Below, piece after piece: positions 8,411 through 16,593 of a stretch of DNA of 64,000 nucleotides. The position numbers and the translations under genes were made by a program. Under the pieces are notes generated by a model. That model made no database searches and was not told the DNA's origin. It worked only from the letters and a program-made list of their open reading frames with translations. Source of the DNA: Algoriphagus locisalis (GTDB lineage: Bacteria > Bacteroidota > Bacteroidia > Cytophagales > Cyclobacteriaceae); NCBI RefSeq assembly GCF_900116615.1, contig NZ_FPBF01000002.1, forward strand, positions 248,001 through 312,000. Direction: 5' to 3'. Each line of letters starts with the position of its first letter. Position 1 is the first letter of the stretch.

Positions 8411-8756
8411 TCTGCTGATCGCCTGCACCAGTACCCAGCGGGAAGAGTCTATCCTGAAGTTTGCGGAGTTTTATGATTTGTCCTTAGAGGATTACAATCA
8501 ATTAATCTTCGTCCCTAATGATGGCTGCGGCTCTTGCATCAGAGAAGGAAAGGCTTATATCACTGCACATATTGATGACCCAAAAATCCTGCACATCTAC
8601 GTTTCCAGATTTCATAGTGATTTATCCCAATTGAAGGATAAACCTAATTTTTTGTTAGACAAACAAATGAAAGCGCTGGATTTTGGGATTGTAAGCACAG
8701 GAACAATGATCTATGAAGTCGCGAAAGATTCTTTGTATATAATTCCTGTACAATAA
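8394..8756 (+). CDS. Small CGSC-motif lipoprotein, unknown function
   Basis: About 120 aa. I place the start at TTG 8394, inside the end of the DUF4221 gene (17-bp overlap): this gives a compact signal IFLISLLIAC with lipobox LIAC. The frame is open further upstream, but that extension is the out-of-frame reading of the DUF4221 gene. The mature part holds VPNDGCGSCIREG, a CxxC pair that could be redox-active or bind metal, then thioredoxin-like alternating strands and helices. No family recognised. Overlap implies translational coupling with the DUF4221 gene. Confidence 0.65.
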   Translation: MIFLISLLIACTSTQREESILKFAEFYDLSLEDYNQLIFVPNDGCGSCIREGKAYITAHIDDPKILHIYVSRFHSDLSQLKDKPNFLLDKQMKALDFGIVSTGTMIYEVAKDSLYIIPVQ

Positions 8757-8869
8757 ATTCCCCTTTAAAAGAACCTGCTCTTCGAAACTCTTTATTTAAC
8801 TTGGATGTAACCTTGACATTCAATCAAAAGAATTGTAATCTTCAACATACACCTTTCTTCCTAATCCTA

Positions 8870-8947
8870 CGAATTACAAATCCTGAACAGAAGAAGGCCA
8901 TTTTCATAGAAGAAGACATAAAATCCTCAGCAGAAAAAACTTCATGA
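8870..8947 (+). pseudogene. 3' relic of a VOC gene
   Basis: In frame to TGA 8945, this stretch codes ITNPEQKKAIFIEED then IKSSAEKTS, clearly a diverged copy of the C-terminus of the VOC protein at 6372 (NNNAIFVVEDIESSAEKTS). No start or upstream domain remains. It marks the right edge of the cassette. Confidence 0.75.
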
Positions 8948-9028
8948 ATCCACATCTCAATTTTCAAATTCCTTTTGCTTTCCCCTACTTGCATCAATGA
9001 AACAACAACTGGGACAAATCGCGATTTT
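8900..9028 (+). repeat. Direct repeat copy B
   Basis: Partner of 6711-6839, offset 2189 bp. It includes the relic of the first VOC gene end, the spacer, and the intact start of the second VOC gene. Confidence 0.95.
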
Positions 9029-9383
9029 GGTAAGAGATTATGATGAGGCGATTGAATACTACACGAACGTTTTAGGCTTTGAATTAATTGAGGACACGCA
9101 CATCAGTGACATCAAACGTTGGGTACGGGTAGCACCTACTGGATCTACATGCCAGTTGCTGTTGGCAAAAGCAACCGATGAGCTCCAGAGAAATCAAATT
9201 GGCTTTCAATCTGGAGGAAGAGTTTTCCTTTTCTTATATACTGACAATTTCTACCGGGACTATCATAACTACACTGCAAAAGGCGTGGAATTCATTCGTG
9301 AGCCTTCCGAGGAAGCTTTTGGGACTGTATCAGTTTTTAAGGATTTGTATGGGAATTTGTGGGATTTTATAGAAAGAAAATGA
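8997..9383 (+). CDS. VOC family protein (glyoxalase-like)
   Basis: A 128-aa vicinal-oxygen-chelate protein: LVRDYDEAIEYYTNVLGFEL helix-strand start, Gln-rich middle, and a C-terminal VFKDLYGNLWDFIE strand with the usual terminal Glu ligand. Intact. The first ten codons are duplicated at 6808. In the inferred ancestral order this gene followed the VOC gene at 6372 by about 50 bp, so the two probably formed an operon before the cassette arrived. Substrate unknown. Confidence 0.85.
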   Translation: MKQQLGQIAILVRDYDEAIEYYTNVLGFELIEDTHISDIKRWVRVAPTGSTCQLLLAKATDELQRNQIGFQSGGRVFLFLYTDNFYRDYHNYTAKGVEFIREPSEEAFGTVSVFKDLYGNLWDFIERK

Positions 9384-9437
9384 TAGGCTATCCTTAAAGA
9401 ATTCCTAATTTTAAACTCATCTATTTTAAATTCTTCA

Positions 9438-9668
9438 TTGGAAACTCAACCCAACAACCCACTTCACGGAGTAAAGCTTGCAGACATGGTCGAGCATCTA
9501 GTAGAATTCTATGGATGGGAAGAGCTTGGCCAGCGAATAACTATTCGATGCTTCACGCATGATCCTTCGGTCAATTCTAGCTTGAAGTTCCTACGTAAAA
9601 CACCCTGGGCTAGAGAGCGAGTGGAAGGGTTGTATCTGAAGTCGTTGCGGGATGCGAAGAAAAAGTGA
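9438..9668 (+). CDS. VF530 family (DUF2132) small protein
   Basis: A 76-aa protein matching the VF530/DUF2132 family: [21 protein letters not shown] at the start, then [22 protein letters not shown] and VEGLYL. The family has a small alpha-helical fold suspected of binding DNA; its job is unknown. TTG start at 9438; the conserved block begins within ten residues of it. It lies 54 bp after the VOC gene. Confidence 0.88.
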   Translation: METQPNNPLHGVKLADMVEHLVEFYGWEELGQRITIRCFTHDPSVNSSLKFLRKTPWARERVEGLYLKSLRDAKKK

Positions 9669-9790
9669 GTTTTACTCTCGCAGCGGCGCGGCGACGCAGC
9701 GAAAAAAAGTTTTTAATGACTTTAATCGTCTGAAGAAATTCTCAAGACGCGTCATAATTCATTGTTGAATCGCATTTTTACTCTCTGCGA

Positions 9791-9808
9791 TCCCGATAGT
9801 CATCGGGA
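9791..9808. repeat. TCCCGA palindromic repeat, copy 1
   Basis: TCCCGAT-AGTC-ATCGGGA: 7-bp arms, 4-nt loop. Same family as copies at 50842-50860, 55385-55402 and 55816-55833. Confidence 0.75.
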
Positions 9809-9893
9809 CTCCATATACTTTGCGGTTCAAACAATCAAGACCTTCGAGGAGATTCCTCCTACTTTGTAGTCGGAATGACACCTCAAAGGACAG

Positions 9894-9922
9894 AAAAAAA
9901 GCCCGAAGTAAACTCCGGGCTT
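9894..9922 (-). terminator. Terminator of dnaN
   Basis: On the minus strand the AGCCCGGAG/CTTCGGGCT stem is followed by seven T. It lies 23 bp beyond the dnaN stop. Confidence 0.85.
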
Positions 9923-9944
9923 TCCGTTTTATGGTCTGTGGTTA

Positions 9945-11069
9945 TTATACGTAGTTATTCAACATCACCGGCATTACCAGCATCAGGATGTCTTCGTTTT
10001 CGTCTTGCTCGGCTGGAAGGATCAAACCTGCACGGTTAGGAGCTGAGAACTTCAAGCTCACTTCCTTGCACGAAAGGTTATTCAACATTTCCACCAGGAA
10101 TTTTGCATTGAATCCGATTTCGATATCCTCACCATCGTGTTCGCAAGAAAGTCTTTCATTTGCTTCGTTTGAGAAATCAAGATCTTCTGCAGAAATCATC
10201 AATTCACTACCAGTCAATTTCAATCTCACCTGATGCGTAGTTTTATTAGCATAGATCGCGATTCTTCTCAATGAGCTCAACAATTCAGAACGATCAATAG
10301 TCATCACGTTCGGGTTTTCCGCCGGGATTACGTTTTCGTAATCAGGGAAACGCTCGTCGATCAGACGACAAATCATCTTGATGTTATTGAAGTTGAAATA
10401 GGCGTTTGACTGATTGAATTCTACAGTCACCGGAAGATTTTCAGATGGCAAAGTGGACTTTAGCAAGTTCAAAGCTTTACGTGGAATGATCAAAGTAGCT
10501 GCTTCCTGAGAAGCGATATCAACTCTTCTATATCTTACTAGTCTATGTCCGTCAGTTGCTACGAAAGTTGTATTCGTAGGGCTTAGATTGATGTAAACAC
10601 CCGTCATCGCAGGACGAAGCTCGTCAGAGCTAGTTGCGAAGATTGTATTGGAAACAGCAGAGGAAAGCACCTCAGTGGACATATCTACTGAAGTGGCGTT
10701 GCTTACTGTAGGGATTTTTGGAAAATCCGTTGCATTCTCACCAGCCAATCTATATCGCCCATTGTCAGAACTGATTTCTACCGCGTAAGTATCGTGATCA
10801 ATGCTGAAAGTCACCGGCTGCTCAGGAAGATTCTTCAACGTTTCTATCAAAATCTTTGCAGGCACAGCGATATTTCCATCTTCTTTGGCCTCCACGCTGA
10901 TCTCGGTAATCATAGAAGTCTGCAAATCAGATGCAGTAATGGTCAATTGACTCTCTTTGATCTCAAAAAGAAAATTTTCCAAAATTGGCACAACAGGATT
11001 GGTTGTTACCACACCGTTGATAGCCGAAAGCTGCTTTAATAATGCAGAAGAGGAAACAATAAATTTCAT
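9945..11069 (-). CDS. dnaN: DNA polymerase III subunit beta (sliding clamp)
   Basis: The 374-aa length and the start MKFIVSSSALLKQLSAI are those of bacterial DnaN. Three clamp repeats can be followed (about 1-120, 130-245, 250-374), with conserved VPAKILIETLKNLP, TDGHRLVRYR and a C-terminal VMPVMLNNYV in place of the usual VMPMR. The clamp dimer rings DNA and tethers the replicative polymerase. It is not next to dnaA or gyrB here, so it is isolated from the origin cluster. Own terminator downstream. Confidence 0.97.
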   Translation of the reverse strand: MKFIVSSSALLKQLSAINGVVTTNPVVPILENFLFEIKESQLTITASDLQTSMITEISVEAKEDGNIAVPAKILIETLKNLPEQPVTFSIDHDTYAVEISSDNGRYRLAGENATDFPKIPTVSNATSVDMSTEVLSSAVSNTIFATSSDELRPAMTGVYINLSPTNTTFVATDGHRLVRYRRVDIASQEAATLIIPRKALNLLKSTLPSENLPVTVEFNQSNAYFNFNNIKMICRLIDERFPDYENVIPAENPNVMTIDRSELLSSLRRIAIYANKTTHQVRLKLTGSELMISAEDLDFSNEANERLSCEHDGEDIEIGFNAKFLVEMLNNLSCKEVSLKFSAPNRAGLILPAEQDENEDILMLVMPVMLNNYV

Positions 11070-11190
11070 ATCGTAGGGCTTAATTAATTTTTACTTTTGA
11101 ATGGGGGTAAATTTATAAATAAATTCTAATTCGAACCGTCGTATAAATGATTCTCTGAAAAATTAATGGTATAGAACCTGTTTTTCTTTC

Positions 11191-12879
11191 CTAGTTTACT
11201 CTGCGGCTGAATTTATTCTTTCGAATCCACCAGACAAATCCTCCAAAAATCGACAATACAACTACCGGAGCTAGCACGTTCAATCCTTGCCAAAATGTCT
11301 TTTCCTGCGCAATTTTAGCCTTATTCAAAGGACGAATCTGAAATGTACGGGTACGGGAAGCAATGATTCCGTCCGGATCAGCAAGGTATTGGGCCAAGTT
11401 TTTAAGAAAAAGCTTATTTGCAAAAGTTGTTTGGCTATATGGATCTTCTCCCAACGCCAATGGTGAACCATCCTGAAGATTGGTCAATGCCTGAAAGACA
11501 TCTCCATCTCCGATCACTACCACTTTTCCATTCCCACTTTCTTTAAAGTCTTCTTTTGCGAAGCCATCTGGCAAAAATCGGTTTTTATATAGAGAGGTAA
11601 ATTCCCCTTCCAGCAAATAAGCTAGTGGTAGATTCTTTATGCCAAACTGCTTCACATCTGGCTCTTGCTCCATATCCTCAAAAGCTACACGCACTGGCGC
11701 CGCCAAGACCCTAGACAGATCAGAGCTAAAGATCAGCGGAGTTTTGATCACTCCATCTGCTTTCACTGTATCCAGACTACTTGCAAATCGAAATTCAACC
11801 ACATCCAATCCCTTAGTGATCGCATGCTCTTGCATTCGTCCAGCTAGGATATAAAATGGCCAAGGCAAGGAAACCATTTGTTGCTGATCTCCAAAATTCC
11901 CTCCCATCACAGGAATGTATCCAAAACTCAAATCCTGTATCAAATCCTTATTTACACGGATACCATAGCGGAAAAGAAGCTTGTCCAACCCCATATCTAA
12001 AGGCATGGCCAATGTGCCTTCTCCTCCCGCATTTTCAATATCAACCGCCACACCATCTAGCAAAACAACCAGATTGCCTCCACCCATCACGTATTGATCT
12101 AACAAGTAAATCTCTCGTTCGGTGTATGTTTCTTTTGGTCCTTGGATAAAAATCATCTTAAAGCCAACCAAATCAGCTGGGGTATTGGCCTGCTCAAGTG
12201 GCACTTTGAATAATTCAAAATCCCCATCCAGCGCTTCAACCATTCCATAACCTTCATCGGTACTCATTTCCCCATGACCCATGATCATGGCAATCGAGGA
12301 GGATTCGGGAGAAATCAGCTTTCGAATGGCGTTGCTCAGCTCGAATTCCAAATTCTCGATGGATTGATTGAGAGTTTGATCAGGACTCATTCCCCGCTCT
12401 CCTTTGAGAATCAAAGCTCCAGTTTCATACTCTGCATTACTGACAAGAATACCCGGAAAAATCAATTGCGTCTGCAAACCAGTAGCTTGCTTGACAGAAA
12501 GGTTCGTTGGGTTGATGCCATATTCAGTCAGAGAAAGTATAAACTCCTTTTGCTTGTCCGCTTCAATACTCCGAGGATCAAAGTATGAAAAAGTGATTTT
12601 TTCAGGACTATAAGCATTGAAAGTCCTAACTGTTTCTTCGATGGATTTCTGCAATCTCCTCATACCACCTTGCAGATTTTCACCTACCAAAAGAATATCC
12701 ACATGAAGAGGTTCAGTAATTCCTGAAAGTACTTCTTCTGTAGCCGGATGAAGAGAATAGCGTTTTTCCTCAGTCAGGTCAATCCTGAAATTCAGGAATT
12801 GAGCCAATAAAACAAATAGCAAAATCCCTCCGAAAAGAATCAACCATGGCTTAGCGATATGTAAGGCGGTATTTTTCAT
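11191..12879 (-). CDS. gldG: Gliding motility ABC transporter component GldG
   Basis: A 562-aa membrane protein: N-terminal transmembrane helix (about 12-30) followed by DLTEEKRYSLHPAT, a large periplasmic domain, and a C-terminal helix VVVLSIFGGFVWWI with a basic tail. This matches GldG of the GldAFG transporter of gliding Bacteroidota; GldG forms the periplasmic-side part. The start overlaps the stop of gldF by 4 bp. Essential for gliding in Flavobacterium johnsoniae in classical genetics; its direct role is unsettled. Confidence 0.93.
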   Translation of the reverse strand: MKNTALHIAKPWLILFGGILLFVLLAQFLNFRIDLTEEKRYSLHPATEEVLSGITEPLHVDILLVGENLQGGMRRLQKSIEETVRTFNAYSPEKITFSYFDPRSIEADKQKEFILSLTEYGINPTNLSVKQATGLQTQLIFPGILVSNAEYETGALILKGERGMSPDQTLNQSIENLEFELSNAIRKLISPESSSIAMIMGHGEMSTDEGYGMVEALDGDFELFKVPLEQANTPADLVGFKMIFIQGPKETYTEREIYLLDQYVMGGGNLVVLLDGVAVDIENAGGEGTLAMPLDMGLDKLLFRYGIRVNKDLIQDLSFGYIPVMGGNFGDQQQMVSLPWPFYILAGRMQEHAITKGLDVVEFRFASSLDTVKADGVIKTPLIFSSDLSRVLAAPVRVAFEDMEQEPDVKQFGIKNLPLAYLLEGEFTSLYKNRFLPDGFAKEDFKESGNGKVVVIGDGDVFQALTNLQDGSPLALGEDPYSQTTFANKLFLKNLAQYLADPDGIIASRTRTFQIRPLNKAKIAQEKTFWQGLNVLAPVVVLSIFGGFVWWIRKNKFSRRVN

Positions 12880-13595
12880 TTATTTCTCAAAACCAATACT
12901 GCCCCACCCAAAAACAACCAGATCATCCCAAACAAAAAGAATAGATCGGTAGATTCAATCACTCCTCTACTCAAATTGATGTAGTGAAAACTCAAACTCA
13001 GATCATCTGCCCAATAAGAAATATCTCCCAGCTGCATATCTGCCAACGCTGAGAATCCAAAGTACAGGACAAAGCATAAAAACACGCCCAAGACGAACGC
13101 AACTACCTGCTGGGAAGTAAGCGAACTCGCAAATAGACCCACAGCAGCGAATACTGCTCCGATCATAATCAATCCTATCCAAGACCCGAAAAAGCCTGCC
13201 TGATCCAGGTTTCCTACCGGGTCTCCAAGCTGAACGATACTATAGAAATAAAATAAAGTGGGTAATAGTGCGACAAGAACCAGACAAAGCAAGGCAAAGT
13301 ATTTGGCTAGAATAATCTGCACCAAAGAAAGTGGTGAGGTCCTCAATAGCTCCCAAGTTCCAGTTTTGCGCTCATCGGCAATAGCCCGCATAGAAAGTGC
13401 AGGAACTAGAAATGTAAATACGTATGGTGTGTATGTGAAAAGTGCTTCAAGATCTGCATAGCCATATTCCAAAACACTTGTTTCTGGAAAAACCCAAACG
13501 ATCAAGCCTAATGCAATTAAGAATAACACAAGCACTAAATAACCCAAAAGGCTACCAAAAAATGAATTGAATTCTTTTATGAAAAGGCTTCTCAT
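12876..13595 (-). CDS. gldF: Gliding motility ABC transporter permease GldF
   Basis: A 239-aa permease with about six transmembrane helices, an N-terminal LFIKEFNSFFGSLLGYL and the conserved ADERKTGTWELLRTSPLS loop typical of ABC-2 type permeases. Sits between gldA and gldG with 4-bp overlaps on both sides, so the three are co-translated. Confidence 0.93.
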   Translation of the reverse strand: MRSLFIKEFNSFFGSLLGYLVLVLFLIALGLIVWVFPETSVLEYGYADLEALFTYTPYVFTFLVPALSMRAIADERKTGTWELLRTSPLSLVQIILAKYFALLCLVLVALLPTLFYFYSIVQLGDPVGNLDQAGFFGSWIGLIMIGAVFAAVGLFASSLTSQQVVAFVLGVFLCFVLYFGFSALADMQLGDISYWADDLSLSFHYINLSRGVIESTDLFFLFGMIWLFLGGAVLVLRNK

Positions 13596-14497
13596 TTAGT
13601 GATTTCTCTAAAAATTAATTCCAGATTTTTCTTGCTTTGATTGAGGCTAATCAGATTTAATGAACGCTCGTTGACAATATTCATTATTGCTTTTCTGGCA
13701 AATGTCGGATCGGTTGTGGAAATAAGTACCTCGCTTTTCCCTTTTGCGCCAAAATCAATTTTACCCATGGATTCAAACCACTCCAGCTCCAATTCTTCTT
13801 CCGTTTCCAACACAAGAATAGTCTCGGCTGAATTGGATTTTAGATTTGCCAGGGATTCAGAAGCTAGAATTTTTCCTTTGTTTATAATGACTACATCATG
13901 GCAGATAGCTTCAACTTCCTGCATAATATGAGTAGAAAGAATAAGGGTCTTATCCTTTGCCACTTCTTGAATCAGACTTCTGATTTCTACCAATTGATTT
14001 GGGTCAAGTCCAGTAGTTGGCTCGTCCAAAATGATCACTTGGGGATCATGGATCAAGGCTCTCGCTAGACCTACCCGCTGCCTATAACCTTTGGATAGTT
14101 GACCGATTTTCTTGTGCTGCTCTGGTTCGAGTCCTGTACGGTGTAGCATTTCCTTGGCTCCGGACTTCAATGCTTGCCCAGTCATCCCGTATAAGCCTCC
14201 TGAAAATTCCAGAAATTCCCGCACGTACATGTCAAGGTAAAGCGGATTATGCTCAGGAAGGTAGCCAATAAGCTTACTCACTTCCTTTGGGGAATTGATC
14301 GCATCCTTTCCCATCACCGTTACTTCACCGGAATTGGCAGAAATGTACCCGGTAATCACCTTCATGGTAGTTGATTTCCCCGCTCCATTTGGCCCCAAAA
14401 ACCCAAGTATCCTTCCCGGCGTTGCCGAAAACGACACTTCATCGAGTGCTTTTTGGGTTCCATAAAGTTTGGTGAGCTGGGATACTTCTAGTGACAT
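13592..14497 (-). CDS. gldA: Gliding motility ABC transporter ATP-binding protein GldA
   Basis: A 301-aa ATPase: Walker A GPNGAGKST at residues 35-43, signature LSKGYRQRVGLARAL about 133-147, Walker B VIILDEPTTGLD about 154-165 and the switch His in STHIMQEVE. The roughly 80-residue C-terminal extension is as in GldA. First gene of gldA-gldF-gldG. In many gliding species gldA is separate from gldFG; here all three are together. Confidence 0.93.
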   Translation of the reverse strand: MSLEVSQLTKLYGTQKALDEVSFSATPGRILGFLGPNGAGKSTTMKVITGYISANSGEVTVMGKDAINSPKEVSKLIGYLPEHNPLYLDMYVREFLEFSGGLYGMTGQALKSGAKEMLHRTGLEPEQHKKIGQLSKGYRQRVGLARALIHDPQVIILDEPTTGLDPNQLVEIRSLIQEVAKDKTLILSTHIMQEVEAICHDVVIINKGKILASESLANLKSNSAETILVLETEEELELEWFESMGKIDFGAKGKSEVLISTTDPTFARKAIMNIVNERSLNLISLNQSKKNLELIFREITK

Positions 14498-14611
14498 GTA
14501 GCTTTTTTAGTCAGTCAAAAGTAAGGAAAAAATAGAGTTTTCATGAGTAGAAGCTCGATAGAAGAGAATTGATCCTGAGATAGCTTTGGATTTGGATTGT
14601 ATTTTACATTA

Positions 14612-14663
14612 AAAAGCTTGTATTTACAATACATGATATCTTGTATTATAAATACAAGCTTTT
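14612..14663. promoter_or_regulatory. 52-bp near-perfect palindrome over the promoter
   Basis: 24 of 26 base pairs match without any loop; outer arms of 15 bp are perfect (AAAAGCTTGTATTTA and its complement), centre GATATC. It covers the predicted -33 element and spacer of the promoter of the ATPase gene at 14692 and ends at the first base of its -7 box. It looks like a repressor operator or, in DNA or RNA, a long cruciform or hairpin. Confidence 0.8.
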
Positions 14664-14670
14664 ATATTTG
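14640..14670 (+). promoter_or_regulatory. Bacteroidota-type promoter for the DUF4143 ATPase
   Basis: CTTG at 14640-14643, 19-bp spacer, TATATTTG at 14663-14670, matching TTTG-N19-TAnnTTTG. It lies 21 bp upstream of the start codon. Confidence 0.7.
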
Positions 14671-14691
14671 TATTGATTTACAGGATATTAT

Positions 14692-15903
14692 ATGATACAA
14701 AAGCAGATATTGGGAGAAATAATCTTAGATCAAAATGAGAATTTTCTTCAAAAATCACTTATAGCAAGAGAGGAAAACTTGCCCACCTACTCTAATCAGA
14801 TCTTGATAGTAAGTGGAGTAAGGCGCTGTGGAAAAAGTATTTTGATAAGAAATAGCTTCTCTGAAAAGCAACGTGGACTTTACCTGAATTTCGAAGATCC
14901 AAGATTAGTAAACTTTGAACCCACAGACCTCTCTAAGCTAGAGGAGCTGAGAGATGAATTTGGCAAAACCGCCATCCTGTTAGATGAGCTCCAATGGGTA
15001 GAGGGTTGGGAGGTTTTTGCTCGTTCCTTACACGAAAGAGGGCAAGCGCTTTACATCACAGGTTCCAATGCCAGCATGCTTAGTCGGGAACTTGGCACCA
15101 GACTAACCGGGCGGTATAAGCAGATAGAATTATTCCCTTTTAGCTATACAGAGTTTTTAAGTTTCAAAGGCTTAGCTCCAGAAGAAGCGAGTTTCGAGTC
15201 CTATTTTCAACTAGGAGGATTTCCAGAATATTTACAAAATCAAGATCAGGAATATTTAAGGACACTTCTTCGAGACATATTGACTCGAGATGTGGCTGTG
15301 AGAAGAAATATAAGCAACGAAACCCAGTTGATCAGACTGGGAGTCTTCCTTTCGTCTAACATAGGGAAGGAGTTCAGCTATTCCCGAATGGCCCAACTTC
15401 TGGAAATAAAATCAGTCCGAACAGTGATAGATTATTGCGACTACCTGGAGGAAAGCTATCTGTTTGACTTAATACCCATGTATTCGCCATCAATCCGCAA
15501 GCAATTGGCCAATCCCAAAAAAGCCTATTGCGTAGATCCCGCATTGGCATCGGCAAATTCACTTTCTTTCAGTAAAGATTTAGGACGAAGACTGGAAAAT
15601 TTTGTGTATCTACATCTGCGTCGATCATTCCAAACGATCCATTACTTTAAAGCTAAAAATTCGGAATGTGATTTTCTAGTCAAATGGAATGAAGAAGTAA
15701 TCGGCGCAGTACAAGTCTGTTGGGAATTAACCCCTGATAACCTACAAAGAGAGTTACAGGGACTAAAGGAGGCAATGAAAGAAACCGAACTTAGCTCTGG
15801 CTATATCATCACTTACAACCAAGAAGATCAATTCGAAGAGATCACTGTGACACCAGCTTGGAAATGGTTTCTAACCCCTTCCAAAAACTATTTCCTGCAT
15901 TAA
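14692..15903 (+). CDS. ATP-binding protein with AAA_14 and DUF4143 domains
   Basis: A 403-aa protein: Walker A SGVRRCGKSI at residues 41-50, Walker B ILLDELQ, sensor region YITGSNASMLSREL, then a winged-helix segment about 210-260 and a C-terminal DUF4143 part with RRLENFVYLHLRR and ECDFLVKW, a layout that resembles a PD-(D/E)XK nuclease fold. Such proteins are widespread and often mobile; their role is unknown, with proposals in DNA handling or toxin-like systems. It stands alone, divergent from gldA, with a long palindrome across its promoter. The last 4 bp overlap the convergent thioredoxin-like gene. Confidence 0.9.
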   Translation: MIQKQILGEIILDQNENFLQKSLIAREENLPTYSNQILIVSGVRRCGKSILIRNSFSEKQRGLYLNFEDPRLVNFEPTDLSKLEELRDEFGKTAILLDELQWVEGWEVFARSLHERGQALYITGSNASMLSRELGTRLTGRYKQIELFPFSYTEFLSFKGLAPEEASFESYFQLGGFPEYLQNQDQEYLRTLLRDILTRDVAVRRNISNETQLIRLGVFLSSNIGKEFSYSRMAQLLEIKSVRTVIDYCDYLEESYLFDLIPMYSPSIRKQLANPKKAYCVDPALASANSLSFSKDLGRRLENFVYLHLRRSFQTIHYFKAKNSECDFLVKWNEEVIGAVQVCWELTPDNLQRELQGLKEAMKETELSSGYIITYNQEDQFEEITVTPAWKWFLTPSKNYFLH

Positions 15904-16424
15904 TCCGCACCAAGCTTCTCCAGCAAAAGCTCAATCTTGGTGATTCCTACATATTCTGCCACTAGCTGCTTTTTACCATCATAAACATAAATAGAAGGCA
16001 CACTTCTTACTTGATAGTAACTCGCTACTTTCATCTCAGAATCAAGCAAAAAATGAACGTTGTTTTTGTCTTTAATTCCTAGGCCATTTGCAAAGTCAAT
16101 CATTTCCTCCATTGGCTGAACCGTGGTGAGGATGATATTGTAGTCCTCAAACTCCTCAATTCTTTTGGAAATCTCACCAAGCTCCTCTTGACATAGGTGA
16201 CAGGTGGAATTGTAATAAATGAATAGGGTAGGCTTATCACCTGCCGCAGCATGAATAGATGTTGCCTTTCCATTGATATTATTCAAGGTAAAGTTTGGCA
16301 ATTCGCTTGGAGCGGTAAGAGTTATAGCGGCTTCAGCAGGCGTACCTATCTGAGTTAAATACCCAAAATATGCCGCGCCACCAATAAGCACGGTAATCAG
16401 AATAATCAAATTAGTTTTTTTCAT
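15900..16424 (-). CDS. Thioredoxin-like membrane-anchored protein
   Basis: A 174-aa protein: N-terminal membrane helix (about 5-24), then a TlpA/redoxin-type domain starting PNFTLNNINGKATSI, with redox pair C75-HL-C78 in YYNSTCHLC and cis-Pro region VRSVPSIYVYDG. Faces the periplasm, probably a thiol-disulfide exchange protein. Partner unknown. Start ATG gives a clean MKKTN leader. Confidence 0.85.
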   Translation of the reverse strand: MKKTNLIILITVLIGGAAYFGYLTQIGTPAEAAITLTAPSELPNFTLNNINGKATSIHAAAGDKPTLFIYYNSTCHLCQEELGEISKRIEEFEDYNIILTTVQPMEEMIDFANGLGIKDKNNVHFLLDSEMKVASYYQVRSVPSIYVYDGKKQLVAEYVGITKIELLLEKLGAD

Positions 16425-16530
16425 AGCTCAAAAGATATCTTTCAAAATAAACACATAACTCGCTGAAAACAATTTTAAAACATGGCAAATGGCCATTTTC
16501 TGGTTTAGAAAACGAAAGTATATCTCCAAG

Positions 16531-16570
16531 AAACACCGATGTGTATCTATCAAATTATCCATCGGTGTTT
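16531..16570 (-). terminator. Inverted repeat, possible terminator of the SDR gene
   Basis: Perfect 11-bp arms AAACACCGATG and CATCGGTGTTT with an 18-nt loop, 23 bp beyond the stop of the SDR at 16594. The T tract is short, so termination is only probable. Confidence 0.5.
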
Positions 16571-16593
16571 AGAGTTGAATTAAATGTACTGTG

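Larger units (their letters stand above)
9669..9944. repeat. Intergenic stretch of dispersed-repeat fragments
   Basis: Contains a GC-rich piece reading CGCAGCGGCGCGGCGACGCAG, a TCCCGA palindrome (9791-9808), a CTCTGCG...CTTTGCGGTT piece that recurs at 39690-39722, and a TCCTCCTACTTTGTAGTCGG piece. No gene seen. Confidence 0.5.

Noticed and set aside
12274..12588. 104-codon plus-strand frame inside gldG
   Set aside because: Antisense to a well-supported gene with no family likeness.
14692..15903. Transposase or phage gene as source of the long palindrome
   Set aside because: The protein has AAA and DUF4143 features only; no transposase motif and no second terminal repeat after the gene.
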